Source of the DNA: Planctomycetaceae bacterium
GTDB taxonomy: Bacteria; Planctomycetota; Phycisphaerae; SM23-33
Direction: 5' to 3'
Assembly (NCBI GenBank): GCA_021371965.1
Contig: JAJFVE010000129.1
Location: 1 to 37,410 of the forward strand
Length of the DNA stretch: 37,410 bases
Part shown: one piece after another, positions 8,116-15,767 of the stretch
Layout of the letters: each line of letters opens with the position of its first letter
Position numbering within the stretch: position 1 is the first letter of the stretch
Notes under the pieces: model-generated
Told to the model about the DNA's origin: nothing
Seen by the model: the letters and a program-made list of their open reading frames with translations, nothing else
Database searches by the model: none
Made by a program: the position numbers and the translations under genes

Positions 8116-8217
8116 GGGTTTTCCCTGATACACGAAAGAAAACGGTGCAAATGACTGTTATGCCGCGACTTGTGACGGCCTTCCTGCGCCTCTGCCGGAG
8201 GGGCAGGGTAAACCCTG
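8116..8217. promoter_or_regulatory. GGGT-N2-(A/T)CCC operator-like boxes between divergent PEP-CTERM and pseudopilin genes
   Basis: CAGGGTAAACCCTG at 8204-8217 has perfect 6-bp arms and contains the same GGGTAAACCC (8206-8215) seen at 3325 and 3342. A near copy, GGGTTTTCCC (8116-8125), lies in a wider TCAGGG...CCCTGA repeat (8108-8127). The first is 91 bp upstream of the pseudopilin start at 8307. The second is 109 bp upstream of the opposite gene starting at 8007. Confidence 0.58.
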
Positions 8218-8306
8218 ACAGTCAAATGCTGCACTCGGATGCGATAAATGACAGTGTGGCAAGAGAACTGGTGGATTGGTCCAGCCTCCTGAAGAAGGAA
8301 CGCGAT

Positions 8307-9806
8307 ATGTCCGCTCTTACTTTCCGTAGACGGCAAGCCAAAGGTTCGCTCCTGCTCCCTGCGATGACGCTGACGGAATTGCTTGTTGTTATCGCCGTGC
8401 TGGCGATCCTAGTTGCGTTGTCGAGCGCGCCGATGGGCAACGTGATGAAACGAATGTCAAACCTGCGATGCCAGTCAAACCTTGCACGGATTGCCCAGTC
8501 GACAACACTGCAACTACGTGATTCCGATCCTGCTGCCGCAAAGGCGCTGCCCACGCCGCAGGACTGGCATGCTGCCGTTCTAAAGGATGTCGATGGTGCC
8601 ACATCGATACTGCTGTGTCCTGAAGGAAGCGGCTCAGACACCTATGGCGCTGTTTCCGGAACGGATGGATCGGGCACAGGCATGGCCGCCGAAGCCATGC
8701 GCAACTTCCTGCGGGACTATCGTTATCGGATCGGGACGTTCACCTGGCTGTACTGGACAAAACCCGATGGCAGCCGCATGAGCGCTCAGGAGCGATGGGG
8801 CTTCAGCACGCCCTGGCAATACTTCGCCGTTGATGGCAGCTATTTTATCCGTCGTGTTTCCCAGACAGGCCGCGACACGCTTTACAACGCGCCCTACCTC
8901 AATCCCGATGGCAGCGTGTTCTGGTATCGCGGCGTGTATAACACTTTTTTGCTGACCCAACTTGTCGATCACAAGAACGCGGATGGCACCCCGCGCGTGG
9001 CGACCTCTCCTCAGCAATGCATGGTGATGTCATACACCCCCGATTCCAATCCGTATCGATATTGGGCTTACAGCGAGGTCAATATTATCCCTGCTGATGC
9101 CAATATCAATCTTGCCACCAGCGACTGCGCCGCTGCGGGGTCAAGCTGGGGCTATTCCGGCCAGACCGTGACCTACCAGATGAGCGGAGCAACACGGGGC
9201 GGCGAGGATCGATGGTATACTTGGGCGGCCGGCGGATACAACTTCCCCGAAAGTCCCAATCGCGACTCGTGCTTCCGCTTTACCCATACACCCGAGGGGA
9301 CGACGGAAATCGCCATTCGCGTCAACCGCCGCAGCTACGGCTACGACACGCAGGTCGGCTACAACGGATATTGTCCCACCATCGTGAAGCGCGGAACGGC
9401 ACCCAGCAGTGACCTGATCGTCGTGGCAGACAATCAGGGAGAGGCTCTCTACGGCTCTGCCGACCCCGAACTATATGAGAAGGTCGTTCTCGGTACTCCC
9501 ACGAGCGGCTCAGGTAGTACAACACCGGAGCCGAAGACATACCAGGTTAGCTACGGCATCAATCCTCTTGTCACGAGTGCGGGGGGAGTACCAGCGGACC
9601 ACATTCTGTCTCTCGATTACAGCCACCTCGTGGTGGACAAGAATAATAGCGACGATCAGGCCGATTGGGCCAGCGCAAGCGTGCCCTTTGCCCGGCATGA
9701 CAACAAGGTTAACGTCGTGCTTCGCAACGGCCAAGTGCGATCGTATTTCCCAACGGATATCGATCCAACCGTCCCGTCCAATTATGCTCAGTTCTGGGGA
9801 CCTTGA
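8307..9806 (+). CDS. Large pseudopilin-like protein with unusual prepilin cleavage site
   Basis: This 499-aa protein has its start fixed by AAGGAA 6 nt before ATG 8307; the open frame extends upstream but without a ribosome site. The leader MSALTFRRRQAKGSLLLPA is followed by MTLTELLVVIAVLAILVALS, a classic pilin helix with Glu at +5. The residue before Met is Ala, where prepilin peptidases normally require Gly. NLRCQSNLARIAQ then matches the pseudopilin pattern. The C-terminal part (HDNKVNVVLRNGQVRSYFP) resembles the H-x9-DG tail. The large central region is rich in Tyr, Trp and Gly and is unassigned. It is divergent from the PEP-CTERM gene. Confidence 0.8.
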   Translation: MSALTFRRRQAKGSLLLPAMTLTELLVVIAVLAILVALSSAPMGNVMKRMSNLRCQSNLARIAQSTTLQLRDSDPAAAKALPTPQDWHAAVLKDVDGATSILLCPEGSGSDTYGAVSGTDGSGTGMAAEAMRNFLRDYRYRIGTFTWLYWTKPDGSRMSAQERWGFSTPWQYFAVDGSYFIRRVSQTGRDTLYNAPYLNPDGSVFWYRGVYNTFLLTQLVDHKNADGTPRVATSPQQCMVMSYTPDSNPYRYWAYSEVNIIPADANINLATSDCAAAGSSWGYSGQTVTYQMSGATRGGEDRWYTWAAGGYNFPESPNRDSCFRFTHTPEGTTEIAIRVNRRSYGYDTQVGYNGYCPTIVKRGTAPSSDLIVVADNQGEALYGSADPELYEKVVLGTPTSGSGSTTPEPKTYQVSYGINPLVTSAGGVPADHILSLDYSHLVVDKNNSDDQADWASASVPFARHDNKVNVVLRNGQVRSYFPTDIDPTVPSNYAQFWGP

Positions 9807-9917
9807 CCAATCCCTGGCCAAGACAGCACACCTGCTCTGCCTGGTGCTGCGCCGAGGGAAATAGATGAGAGGGGTGGAGTGGGACAGATACCTTAATTCA
9901 AGAGTAAAAGGTTTCGT

Positions 9918-10010
9918 CACCACGACGACGCCCAAGGCAACATGACGTACGCCAGTTCGTGTACGACGCATGGAACCGCCTGGCGGCCGTCAAGCGGGCG
10001 TGGCGCGACG
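9918..10010 (+). pseudogene. RHS-repeat protein relic, frameshifted
   Basis: Frame one reads DDAQGNMT (about 9921-9945), and a shifted frame reads FVYDAWNRLAAVKRAW (9956-10003). Together they reproduce the RHS/YD repeat (YDAxGNMT...FVYDAWNRLVAV), with a -1 shift and a deletion between them. No start or stop fits a gene. It is a decayed fragment, useful as evidence that this gap once held an RHS gene. Confidence 0.6.
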
Positions 10011-10086
10011 GCGGGGGGCGTTGGGCCATTGGGGACGCCATACTTACTTTGAAGAAGTCGCGGTTTGAGATGACAAGTCGGCGTTC

Positions 10087-10245
10087 TCATTCCGGCAGCG
10101 AGTACTGCGGGATCTTCATCGGCTGGCCGTCCTTCATCGCCGACTGGTGGGCGACGATCCCGCAGACGGTCATGTTCAACGCCTGCGCCACGTCCACCAG
10201 CGGGCGGCGGTTGGTGAGAATCGTCTCGACAAACTGGGAGTTCCG
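10087..10245 (-). pseudogene. C-terminal fragment of a Gfo/Idh/MocA oxidoreductase
   Basis: On the minus strand, a frame ending in TGA (10087-10089) reads NSQFVETILTNRRPLVDVAQ, then ALNMTVCGIVAHQSAMKDGQ, then PMKIPQYSLPE. This is the typical last 50 residues of planctomycete Gfo/Idh/MocA-family dehydrogenases. Homology stops near 10245, where other sequence begins, so the N-terminal 300 or so residues are missing. It is clearly truncated, not an active gene. Confidence 0.6.
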
Positions 10246-10287
10246 GGGACGCCTGAGGCAGGAGACTACGTCCAGTCGCCCTGCCTG

Positions 10288-10316
10288 ACCTAAGCCCTAA
10301 GCCCTAGGCCCTGTGC
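10288..10316. repeat. Heptameric CTAAGCC tandem repeat
   Basis: Units CTAAGCC, CTAAGCC, CTAGGCC and CTGTGCC lie in tandem just before the stop of the minus-strand gene at 10322. It is one of several different 7-bp arrays in the gaps of this window. Confidence 0.6.
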
Positions 10317-10321
10317 CCCTC

Positions 10322-11935
10322 CTACTTCCGCGGCTTGAAGCTGTAGGTGTCGACGACTTTGCCCGTGGGCACATCGACGGTCTTCATCTCCAGCGAATCG
10401 GCTTTCACCTCGAACAGCACGTAATGGTCGCCCCGGTGAGTCGCGCGGGAGCATTTGTTCTGCTCCACGTAGCTGGGCTGGAGCGGCTTGCCCGACCCGC
10501 CGGCCATGCACGTCATGATCGACATGACGCCCGTGCCGGCCGGGGGCTCTGCTCGCTCGTAGCCGGTGAGGTGCCCGCCCATGGTCAGCGTGACCTTGTG
10601 CTTGACCAGGATGGGATCGATGTACTTTTCGACAAAGGCCATCACAGGTCTGACGGCGCGGCCGGCGTTGGGCGTCGAGTGGTGGGGCACCTGGTGGTTC
10701 AGCACGATGACATAGTCTTCCTTGGCCTGGCTGAGGACGTCGTCGAGCCATTTCACGGCCTCGGCCGGATTCTTGGAAACCGACTCCGACCATGTCTCGA
10801 TGGCCACGAATCGGACCTTGCCATAGGCGGCCGTCCAGTGCCCGAAGTCTTTGTCGTCAGGGGCGAAGTAGAACTGGCGGCTGAACATCATCGGCGAGGC
10901 CATCTCGTCGATCCCGCAGAGGGCCAGAGTTGGCACGCGGGCGAAAGCGTCAGGATGGACGCCGACCAGCACGTCATTCCAGGTCCAGTCCCAGGCCGGC
11001 ATTTCCACAAACTTGCCGACGTGCACAAAGACGTCGGGGCGGACCTCCAGAACCTTGGCCATGAACGTCTTGAGCCGGTCGGTAGCGCCCATGTAGACGG
11101 CCGTGTTACCGGCCGCCACAAACTTGAACCCAACGCCCATGTTGGGCATCTTGAGGTCGTAGGGGCCGTATGTCTTTGAACCGCCGGGAGTCTTGACGGT
11201 CAACGCGTATTTGAGGGCCTTGGTGCCCTTGGCCACGGGAACGCGGGCCTTGAGCCAGCGTCCGCGGGGGAAGGTCGTCTTCTGCTCGGCGCCGGCCGGT
11301 TCGGTCGGTGTGACGGCGACGGTGAACTCGGCGGGCAGAATGCTGCGCGCGGTCAGGCCGAAATAGTCCTCGCCGATGCCGCCGACAGCTACGGGGCGGT
11401 CGAGCATCGCCAGGTCCAGCGGGAGCGTTTCCAGGGCCAGGCCGGCCTCCATCGCCGCCGAAAGCTGGAACCAGAACACGCCCGAGACGGTGATGGTGTT
11501 GGCCCCGGCCTTGAGCAGGTTGGGGTCGATCGGCACGTAGCGGTAGAGGACGTTCTCGTCCAGGTCGGCGACGGGCTTGTCGTTGACCAGCAGCTTCATG
11601 TTGAGCAGGTTGGGCTTGGTGCCGACGTTGTAGCGGTCGATGGAATTGTCATTGGTCAGGGAGAAGGCGCCGTCGGCCGCGGTGGATCGCAGCTTGAGCA
11701 GGCCGATCTTGGCCGGGTCGTCGATCGTAAAGGTGCACTTGGCGCTGACGGAACTCTTGGCCGGATTTTGCACGCGGTCGGGCTCGATCAGCGGCGCCTG
11801 GGGCGAGAACGTCTTGCCACCGTCGCGGCTGTACTGCCAGTCGGACTTCAGCAGCGTTCCGGGGGCGGGGTCGCCGGCGAAGGCAAAGGCAGGCAGAATC
11901 AAGAGACCCAGCACGATGCAAAGGCGATGAGGCAT
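10322..11935 (-). CDS. Secreted metallophosphoesterase-fold protein, second paralogue
   Basis: This 537-aa protein has a signal peptide (MPHRLCIVLGLLILPAFAFA), an N-terminal beta module starting DWQYSRDGGKTF, a fibronectin-like domain at about residues 190-275, and a phosphoesterase fold to the end. Its motifs are better kept than in the 689-2404 paralogue. VIVLNHQVPHHS keeps the third-site His, and GGHLTGYERAEP keeps the first His and the YER of GHxHxYER. However, FVAAGNTAVY, VHVGKFVE and LCGIDEM replace the GD, GD and GNHE motifs, so most metal ligands are gone. GGAG 7 nt upstream fixes the ATG at 11935 over the ATG at 11941. A 41-bp GAC/GAG repeat lies just upstream of the start. Confidence 0.72.
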   Translation of the reverse strand: MPHRLCIVLGLLILPAFAFAGDPAPGTLLKSDWQYSRDGGKTFSPQAPLIEPDRVQNPAKSSVSAKCTFTIDDPAKIGLLKLRSTAADGAFSLTNDNSIDRYNVGTKPNLLNMKLLVNDKPVADLDENVLYRYVPIDPNLLKAGANTITVSGVFWFQLSAAMEAGLALETLPLDLAMLDRPVAVGGIGEDYFGLTARSILPAEFTVAVTPTEPAGAEQKTTFPRGRWLKARVPVAKGTKALKYALTVKTPGGSKTYGPYDLKMPNMGVGFKFVAAGNTAVYMGATDRLKTFMAKVLEVRPDVFVHVGKFVEMPAWDWTWNDVLVGVHPDAFARVPTLALCGIDEMASPMMFSRQFYFAPDDKDFGHWTAAYGKVRFVAIETWSESVSKNPAEAVKWLDDVLSQAKEDYVIVLNHQVPHHSTPNAGRAVRPVMAFVEKYIDPILVKHKVTLTMGGHLTGYERAEPPAGTGVMSIMTCMAGGSGKPLQPSYVEQNKCSRATHRGDHYVLFEVKADSLEMKTVDVPTGKVVDTYSFKPRK

Positions 11936-11957
11936 GTTCATTCTCCGTAAGAGACAG

Positions 11958-12058
11958 AAAAACCGACGACGAGGACGAGGACGACGACGAGGACGAAACA
12001 ATCGCTCTCCTGCCTATCCGTATCCCAATCCTGTAAATCCTTTTAATCCTGCAATCAC
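11958..12058. repeat. Composite repeat: 41-bp GAC/GAG tract plus 9-bp AATCC array, copy 1
   Basis: The 41 bases at 11958-11998 (AAAAACCGACGACGAGGACG... ending GACGAAA) are identical to 13639-13679. About 28 bp further on, AATCC-led 9-bp units begin at 12027. On the minus strand the tract is a TCG/TCC pyrimidine run ending in GGTTTTT, inside the probable 5' UTR of the gene starting at 11935. Confidence 0.75.
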
Positions 12059-12073
12059 ACACTCTGCCGGTTC

Positions 12074-12106
12074 GGGGACACGCACAACGGAGTTGTGCGG
12101 CACCCC
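12074..12106. repeat. Palindrome CGCACAAC-GGA-GTTGTGCG with adjacent AATCCG-type array
   Basis: The 8-bp arms at 12081-12088 and 12092-12099 are perfect and bounded by GGGG and CCCC. The unit is shared with 30581-30613. It is followed at 12107-12141 by an AATCCGCAATCCGAAATCG-type simple array running into the stop region of the glycosidase gene. Confidence 0.7.
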
Positions 12107-12142
12107 AATCCGCAATCCGAAATCGAAAATCCGAAATCGTCT

Positions 12143-13576
12143 CTAGTCCGTCTGGCGCGAGATCAGCTCGCCGAAGCGTTTGTTGATCGCCAACGCCGGG
12201 TCGAGCGGCACGTCCACCGGTTTGCAGTTCTTGGGGATGCTGATCGTCGGCGTCGGGCGGATCTTCTTGCCGGCAAACTGCGGCAGCCACTGACGCTCAG
12301 CTTCGAGCATCTCGCTGCACATGTCGCGCACTTCCTTGAGGGTGCAGACTGCCGAGGTCAGCGGGTCCAGCGCCGCGGCGTGGACGATGGCCTCGGTGTC
12401 GCCTTCCAGGGCGGCCTTAGCGCCGAGCGTCTGGACGTTCACGTTGGTCATGCAGGCCGCGGCGCACTGGGCGGGCAGGTCGCCGATGCGCGTGGGGTGC
12501 AGGCCGGTGGCGTCGGCAAACGTCGGCACCTCGACGCAGCAGCCGTCGGGCAGGTTGGTGATGTACCCGTCATTACGGACGTTGCCCATGAAGCCAAACG
12601 GCTTGCCCGTGGCGACGGCTTCCATGATGTACGAGCAGTACTCGACGCTGCGATGGGTGATCTTGGCCGTCTCGAACTCCAGCGGGTCGTGCCTGGCGTA
12701 CTTGGCCGCCAGGGCCTTGCAGTAGGTGTAGTACGCGCCGCTCTCGCCGCCGAAGGCCGGTTCGTCGCAGTACAGGTCGAGAGCTTTCTTGTTCTTGCGG
12801 AACCAGGGCAGGTACTCGCTGAGGTGGCCGGTGCTCTCGGTCATGAAGTAGCCGAAGTGCCGGAAGACCTCGCCTCGCACCTTCTCGTTCTTGTAGTACT
12901 CGGGCTTCTCGAACAGTTCACGCATCTGCGGGTACAGGTCGCGGCCTTTGTGCTCGAGGCGCAGGAACCAGTCCATGTGATTGATGCCGCCGCAGAGGAA
13001 CGTGATCTCCTCCTTGGGCACGCCGCAGTACCCGGCGATCAGGTCCAGCGTCGTCTGCACGCCGTGGCAGAGGCCGACGAAGGGAACATTGGTGACTTTG
13101 CCCAGCGCCAGGCAGTTGCCGGCCATCGGGTTAGCGTACTGGAGCATGATCGCCCCGGGCTTGGCGAGCTTGGCCATGTCGTCGGCGATGCCCTTGAGCA
13201 CCGGAGCGCTGCGCAGGCCGCGGAAGATGCCGCCCGGTCCCAGCGAGTCGGCGATGCACTGGTCGACGCCGTACTTGAGGGGGATCTCGTAGTCGAAGCC
13301 GAAGGCCTCGACGCCGCCGACCTGGACCATCACCACCACGAAGTCGGCGTCCTTGATCGCCGCGGCGCGGTCCTGCGTGGACCAGGCGGTTGCCTTGAGG
13401 CCGTTCTCGGCGATCATCCGCTTGGCGAAGGCCTCCATGCGGCCGAGTTTGCCTGCGGTGGGACTCATCAGGGCGAACTCGCTATCGGCCAGTGCGGGCG
13501 TGGCCATGATGTCGCTCATGAGGGTCTTGCAGAAGACTACCGACCCGGCGCCGATCATCGCGATTTTCTTGGGCAT
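12143..13576 (-). CDS. Glycoside hydrolase family 4 (alpha-galactosidase/alpha-galacturonidase type)
   Basis: This 477-aa protein is a GH4 enzyme, which cleaves glycosides by an NAD- and metal-dependent oxidation-elimination mechanism. It begins KIAMIGAGSVVF, the Rossmann NAD-binding loop. The substrate/metal segment NPMAGN, the metal-ligand Cys in GLCHGVQ and the following GGINHMDWFL match MelA-like GH4 members rather than the 6-phospho-glucosidases. There is no signal peptide, so it acts in the cytoplasm. AAGGAG lies 7 nt before the ATG. Upstream on the same strand is the second copy of the 41-bp repeat found before the 11935 gene, hinting at shared post-transcriptional features. Exact sugar specificity cannot be read from the sequence. 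Confidence 0.88.
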   Translation of the reverse strand: MPKKIAMIGAGSVVFCKTLMSDIMATPALADSEFALMSPTAGKLGRMEAFAKRMIAENGLKATAWSTQDRAAAIKDADFVVVMVQVGGVEAFGFDYEIPLKYGVDQCIADSLGPGGIFRGLRSAPVLKGIADDMAKLAKPGAIMLQYANPMAGNCLALGKVTNVPFVGLCHGVQTTLDLIAGYCGVPKEEITFLCGGINHMDWFLRLEHKGRDLYPQMRELFEKPEYYKNEKVRGEVFRHFGYFMTESTGHLSEYLPWFRKNKKALDLYCDEPAFGGESGAYYTYCKALAAKYARHDPLEFETAKITHRSVEYCSYIMEAVATGKPFGFMGNVRNDGYITNLPDGCCVEVPTFADATGLHPTRIGDLPAQCAAACMTNVNVQTLGAKAALEGDTEAIVHAAALDPLTSAVCTLKEVRDMCSEMLEAERQWLPQFAGKKIRPTPTISIPKNCKPVDVPLDPALAINKRFGELISRQTD

Positions 13577-13638
13577 CGATAAGCTCCTTAGGAGTAGCTT
13601 TCAGCTTACAACAACGGCTGCGGCGGTTCCACAGCTTC

Positions 13639-13752
13639 AAAAACCGACGACGAGGACGAGGACGACGACGAGGACGAAAGATTATCCACCATCATCGTTT
13701 CGAATCCTCTTAATCCTCTCAATCCGCGTAATCCCGCACTCCCTGTCCCCGG
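13639..13752. repeat. Composite repeat: 41-bp GAC/GAG tract plus 9-bp AATCC array, copy 2
   Basis: The 41 bases at 13639-13679 are identical to 11958-11998. After about 24 bp, AATCC-led 9-bp units run from 13704 (AATCCTCTTAATCCTCTC, AATCCGCGT, AATCCCGCA), followed by CTCCCTGTCCCC. It lies between the glycosidase start and the argG stop. Confidence 0.75.
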
Positions 13753-13780
13753 CCGCGAGGCTCGGCTCATGGCGACCCGG

Positions 13781-14986
13781 TCATTTTTTGCCGCGGCCGC
13801 GCATCTGGAGGCCGAACAGGCGGATGAATCCGGTGGCGTCGGAGGGCGTGTATTCGGCGCCCATGGTGAAGCTGGCCAGCTTTCCGCTGTAGAGGCTGTT
13901 GGGGCTGGTCGTGCCGGCCACGGTCGCCCGGCCCTTGTACAGCTTCACGCGAACGGAGCCGGTGACGACCTTCTGCGTGCTGGCGATGAACGCGTCCAGC
14001 GACTCGCGCAGCGGGCAGAACCACTGGCCGTTGTACACCATCTCGGCGTACTTGAGAGCGACCTGCTGCTTGTAGGCCGCTGTCCAGCGGTCGAGCGTCA
14101 GGGCCTCAAGCGCCCGGTGGGCTTCGTACAGGATCGTGCCGCCGGGCGTCTCGTAGGCGCCGCGGCTCTTGATGCCCACGAGGCGGTTCTCCACCAGGTC
14201 CACCTGCCCCACGGCATGTTTGCCGCCAAGGGTGTTGAGCCTGGCGATCAACTCGTGGCCGTCGAGACGCACGCCGTCCATCGCCACGGGCTTGCCGGCC
14301 TTGAAGTCGATCTGCACGTACGCGGGCTTGTTGGGGGCCTGCGAGACCGGGACGGACATCACCCATAGATCGTCCTTGGGCTCGTTGACGGGGTCTTCCA
14401 GATCGGCGCCCTCGTGCGAGATGTGCCAGAGGTTGCGGTCTCGCGAATAGATCTTCTTGACGCTCTGCTGGATCGGAATGCTATGGGCCTTGGCGTACTC
14501 GATCGCCGCCTCGCGGCTGGTCAGCTCGAAGCTCGGGTCCTTCCACGGGGCGATGATTGCCAGTTGCGGCGCCAGGGCCATGAACGTCAGCTCGAAGCGG
14601 ACCTGGTCGTTGCCCTTGCCGGTGGCGCCATGCGAGACGGCGTCGGCCTTTTCCTTCAAAGCGCACTCGACCTGGGCCTTGGCGATCAGCGGCCGGGCGA
14701 TGCTGGTGCCCAGCAGGTAGATGTTCTCGTACACGGCGTTGGCCGCGAGCATCTTGAAGCAGTACTGCTCGGCGAACTCCTTGCGCAGGTCGGCCACGAC
14801 GCACTTGCTGGCCCCGCTGGCCAGGGCTTTCTTCTCGATGCCCTTGAGCTCGTCAGGCCCCTGGCCAAGGTCCGCCGCAAACGCGACGACCTCGCAGCCG
14901 TACTTTTCTTTCAGCCAGGGCAGGATGACGGAGGTGTCCAATCCGCCCGAGTATGCCAGAACGATCTTCTTGATTGCCTTTGCCAT
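13781..14986 (-). CDS. argG: Argininosuccinate synthase
   Basis: This 401-aa protein is the family's usual length. It joins citrulline and aspartate with ATP in arginine synthesis. The N-type PP-loop is VLAYSGGLDTSVILPWL. SHGATGKGNDQVRFEL and the Arg-rich tetramerisation tail (GLQMRGRGKK) are also typical. GGAG lies 7 nt before the ATG. No other arg gene is adjacent, so it is probably transcribed alone, with the repeat cluster at 13639-13752 just downstream. Confidence 0.97.
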   Translation of the reverse strand: MAKAIKKIVLAYSGGLDTSVILPWLKEKYGCEVVAFAADLGQGPDELKGIEKKALASGASKCVVADLRKEFAEQYCFKMLAANAVYENIYLLGTSIARPLIAKAQVECALKEKADAVSHGATGKGNDQVRFELTFMALAPQLAIIAPWKDPSFELTSREAAIEYAKAHSIPIQQSVKKIYSRDRNLWHISHEGADLEDPVNEPKDDLWVMSVPVSQAPNKPAYVQIDFKAGKPVAMDGVRLDGHELIARLNTLGGKHAVGQVDLVENRLVGIKSRGAYETPGGTILYEAHRALEALTLDRWTAAYKQQVALKYAEMVYNGQWFCPLRESLDAFIASTQKVVTGSVRVKLYKGRATVAGTTSPNSLYSGKLASFTMGAEYTPSDATGFIRLFGLQMRGRGKK

Positions 14987-15000
14987 CAGGGTGCTCCGGG

Positions 15001-15042
15001 TTCGATTTCCAATTTACGATTTCCAATTTCCAATTGGAAAAC
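15001..15042. repeat. ATTTCCAATT simple array ending in a palindrome
   Basis: GATTTCCAATTTACGATTTC and following bases form a short-period array upstream of argG that ends in the perfect palindrome TTTCCAATTGGAAA. The 15043-15166 remainder shows no gene. Confidence 0.55.
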
Positions 15043-15166
15043 GAAGCGCAGATTCTACGCGCGGTATGCAGCCCATGCAAGGATTGCGGCTAGTGCTCTA
15101 GAAAGGAACGAATTGGCAAACGAGTTCATCCACTGGCTGCAAAGATGCGCCTGCCGCTTTGGATGA

Positions 15167-15448
15167 CTATTTGCCTGAAGCCTTCTTTTCGTGCTCCACA
15201 TAAATGCGCAAGATTCCATTTATCCTGGTCTGGTATCCGCGCCCCTTTCGTTTGAACCAGTCGACCACGTCGGCATCGAGTCGGATAGACACGGCTTGTT
15301 TGGGAGGCGGAACGACGAGTTTTGCCTTGGCAAAGAATTCGTCATCAAGTTCAGGGATATCGGAAGTGTCGATTTCCGAATCCTTCATCGAACGCAACCT
15401 CTGCCAGTCAGTCCCAGTGCGTCGAGATTTCTTTGACAAAGTCTTCAT
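15167..15448 (-). CDS. brnA: BrnA-type antitoxin
   Basis: This 93-aa protein is encoded directly after and overlapping the toxin gene. SIRLDADVVDWFKRKGRGYQ, followed by TRINGILRIYV, is the BrnA ribbon-helix-helix dimer and DNA-binding region; the N-terminal half carries the acidic toxin-binding segment (DTSDIPELDDEFF). Known BrnA proteins neutralise BrnT and repress their own promoter. ATG 15448 is preferred over the in-frame GTG at 15463; both lie inside brnT, so translation is coupled. The C-terminus ends in EHEKKASGK. Confidence 0.88.
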   Translation of the reverse strand: MKTLSKKSRRTGTDWQRLRSMKDSEIDTSDIPELDDEFFAKAKLVVPPPKQAVSIRLDADVVDWFKRKGRGYQTRINGILRIYVEHEKKASGK

Positions 15449-15719
15449 ATCGTTTCTTCTCACTGGATTGGGCTTTTCGAGCAGAAATAATTCGCCTTAC
15501 GCGTTCGCTCTCCTCTACAAATACCACTACAACGGTCAGATCCTTCATCAACCCAATCGCCAACCACCGATCCTCACCGTACTCGCGGCGGGAGTCGTAG
15601 AAGGACAAGTACAGGCCAGCGAAGACATCGCACGCATCCTCAAAATCTATTCCGTGCTTCTGAATGTTCTGACGGTTCTTGTCGTCATCCCACTCAAAAC
15701 CAGGCAATGATTCCGGCAT
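15408..15719 (-). CDS. brnT: BrnT-type ribonuclease toxin
   Basis: This 103-aa RelE-fold mRNA interferase is the toxin of a type II pair. FEWDDDKNRQNIQKHGIDFE, the DSRREYGEDRWLAIGL segment and RIISARKAQSSEKKRYEDF are the conserved BrnT blocks, including the Arg, Lys and His residues used in catalysis. I chose ATG 15719 (GGGGA 5 nt upstream); ATG 15731 is possible and would give a nearly leaderless message. The gene lies 48 bp after aroB but has its own promoter. The pair is probably an accessory insertion among housekeeping genes. Confidence 0.88.
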   Translation of the reverse strand: MPESLPGFEWDDDKNRQNIQKHGIDFEDACDVFAGLYLSFYDSRREYGEDRWLAIGLMKDLTVVVVFVEESERVRRIISARKAQSSEKKRYEDFVKEISTHWD

Positions 15720-15734
15720 TTCATTCCCCATACA

Positions 15735-15763
15735 ATTGTATATACAATAAGCATCGAAGGCAA
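15735..15763 (-). promoter_or_regulatory. brnTA promoter with operator palindrome
   Basis: ATTGTATATACAAT (15735-15748) is a perfect 14-bp palindrome that includes a minus-strand -10 box TACAAT. A TTGCCT -35-like box lies 17 bp upstream (about 15758-15763). The palindrome overlapping the -10 box suits autorepression by BrnA. The start site would fall next to ATG 15731. Confidence 0.55.
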
Positions 15764-15767
15764 CTGT

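Noticed and set aside
12095..13582. 495-codon plus-strand frame opposite the GH4 gene
   Set aside because: The minus strand encodes a full-length GH4 enzyme; the plus frame shows no family motif.
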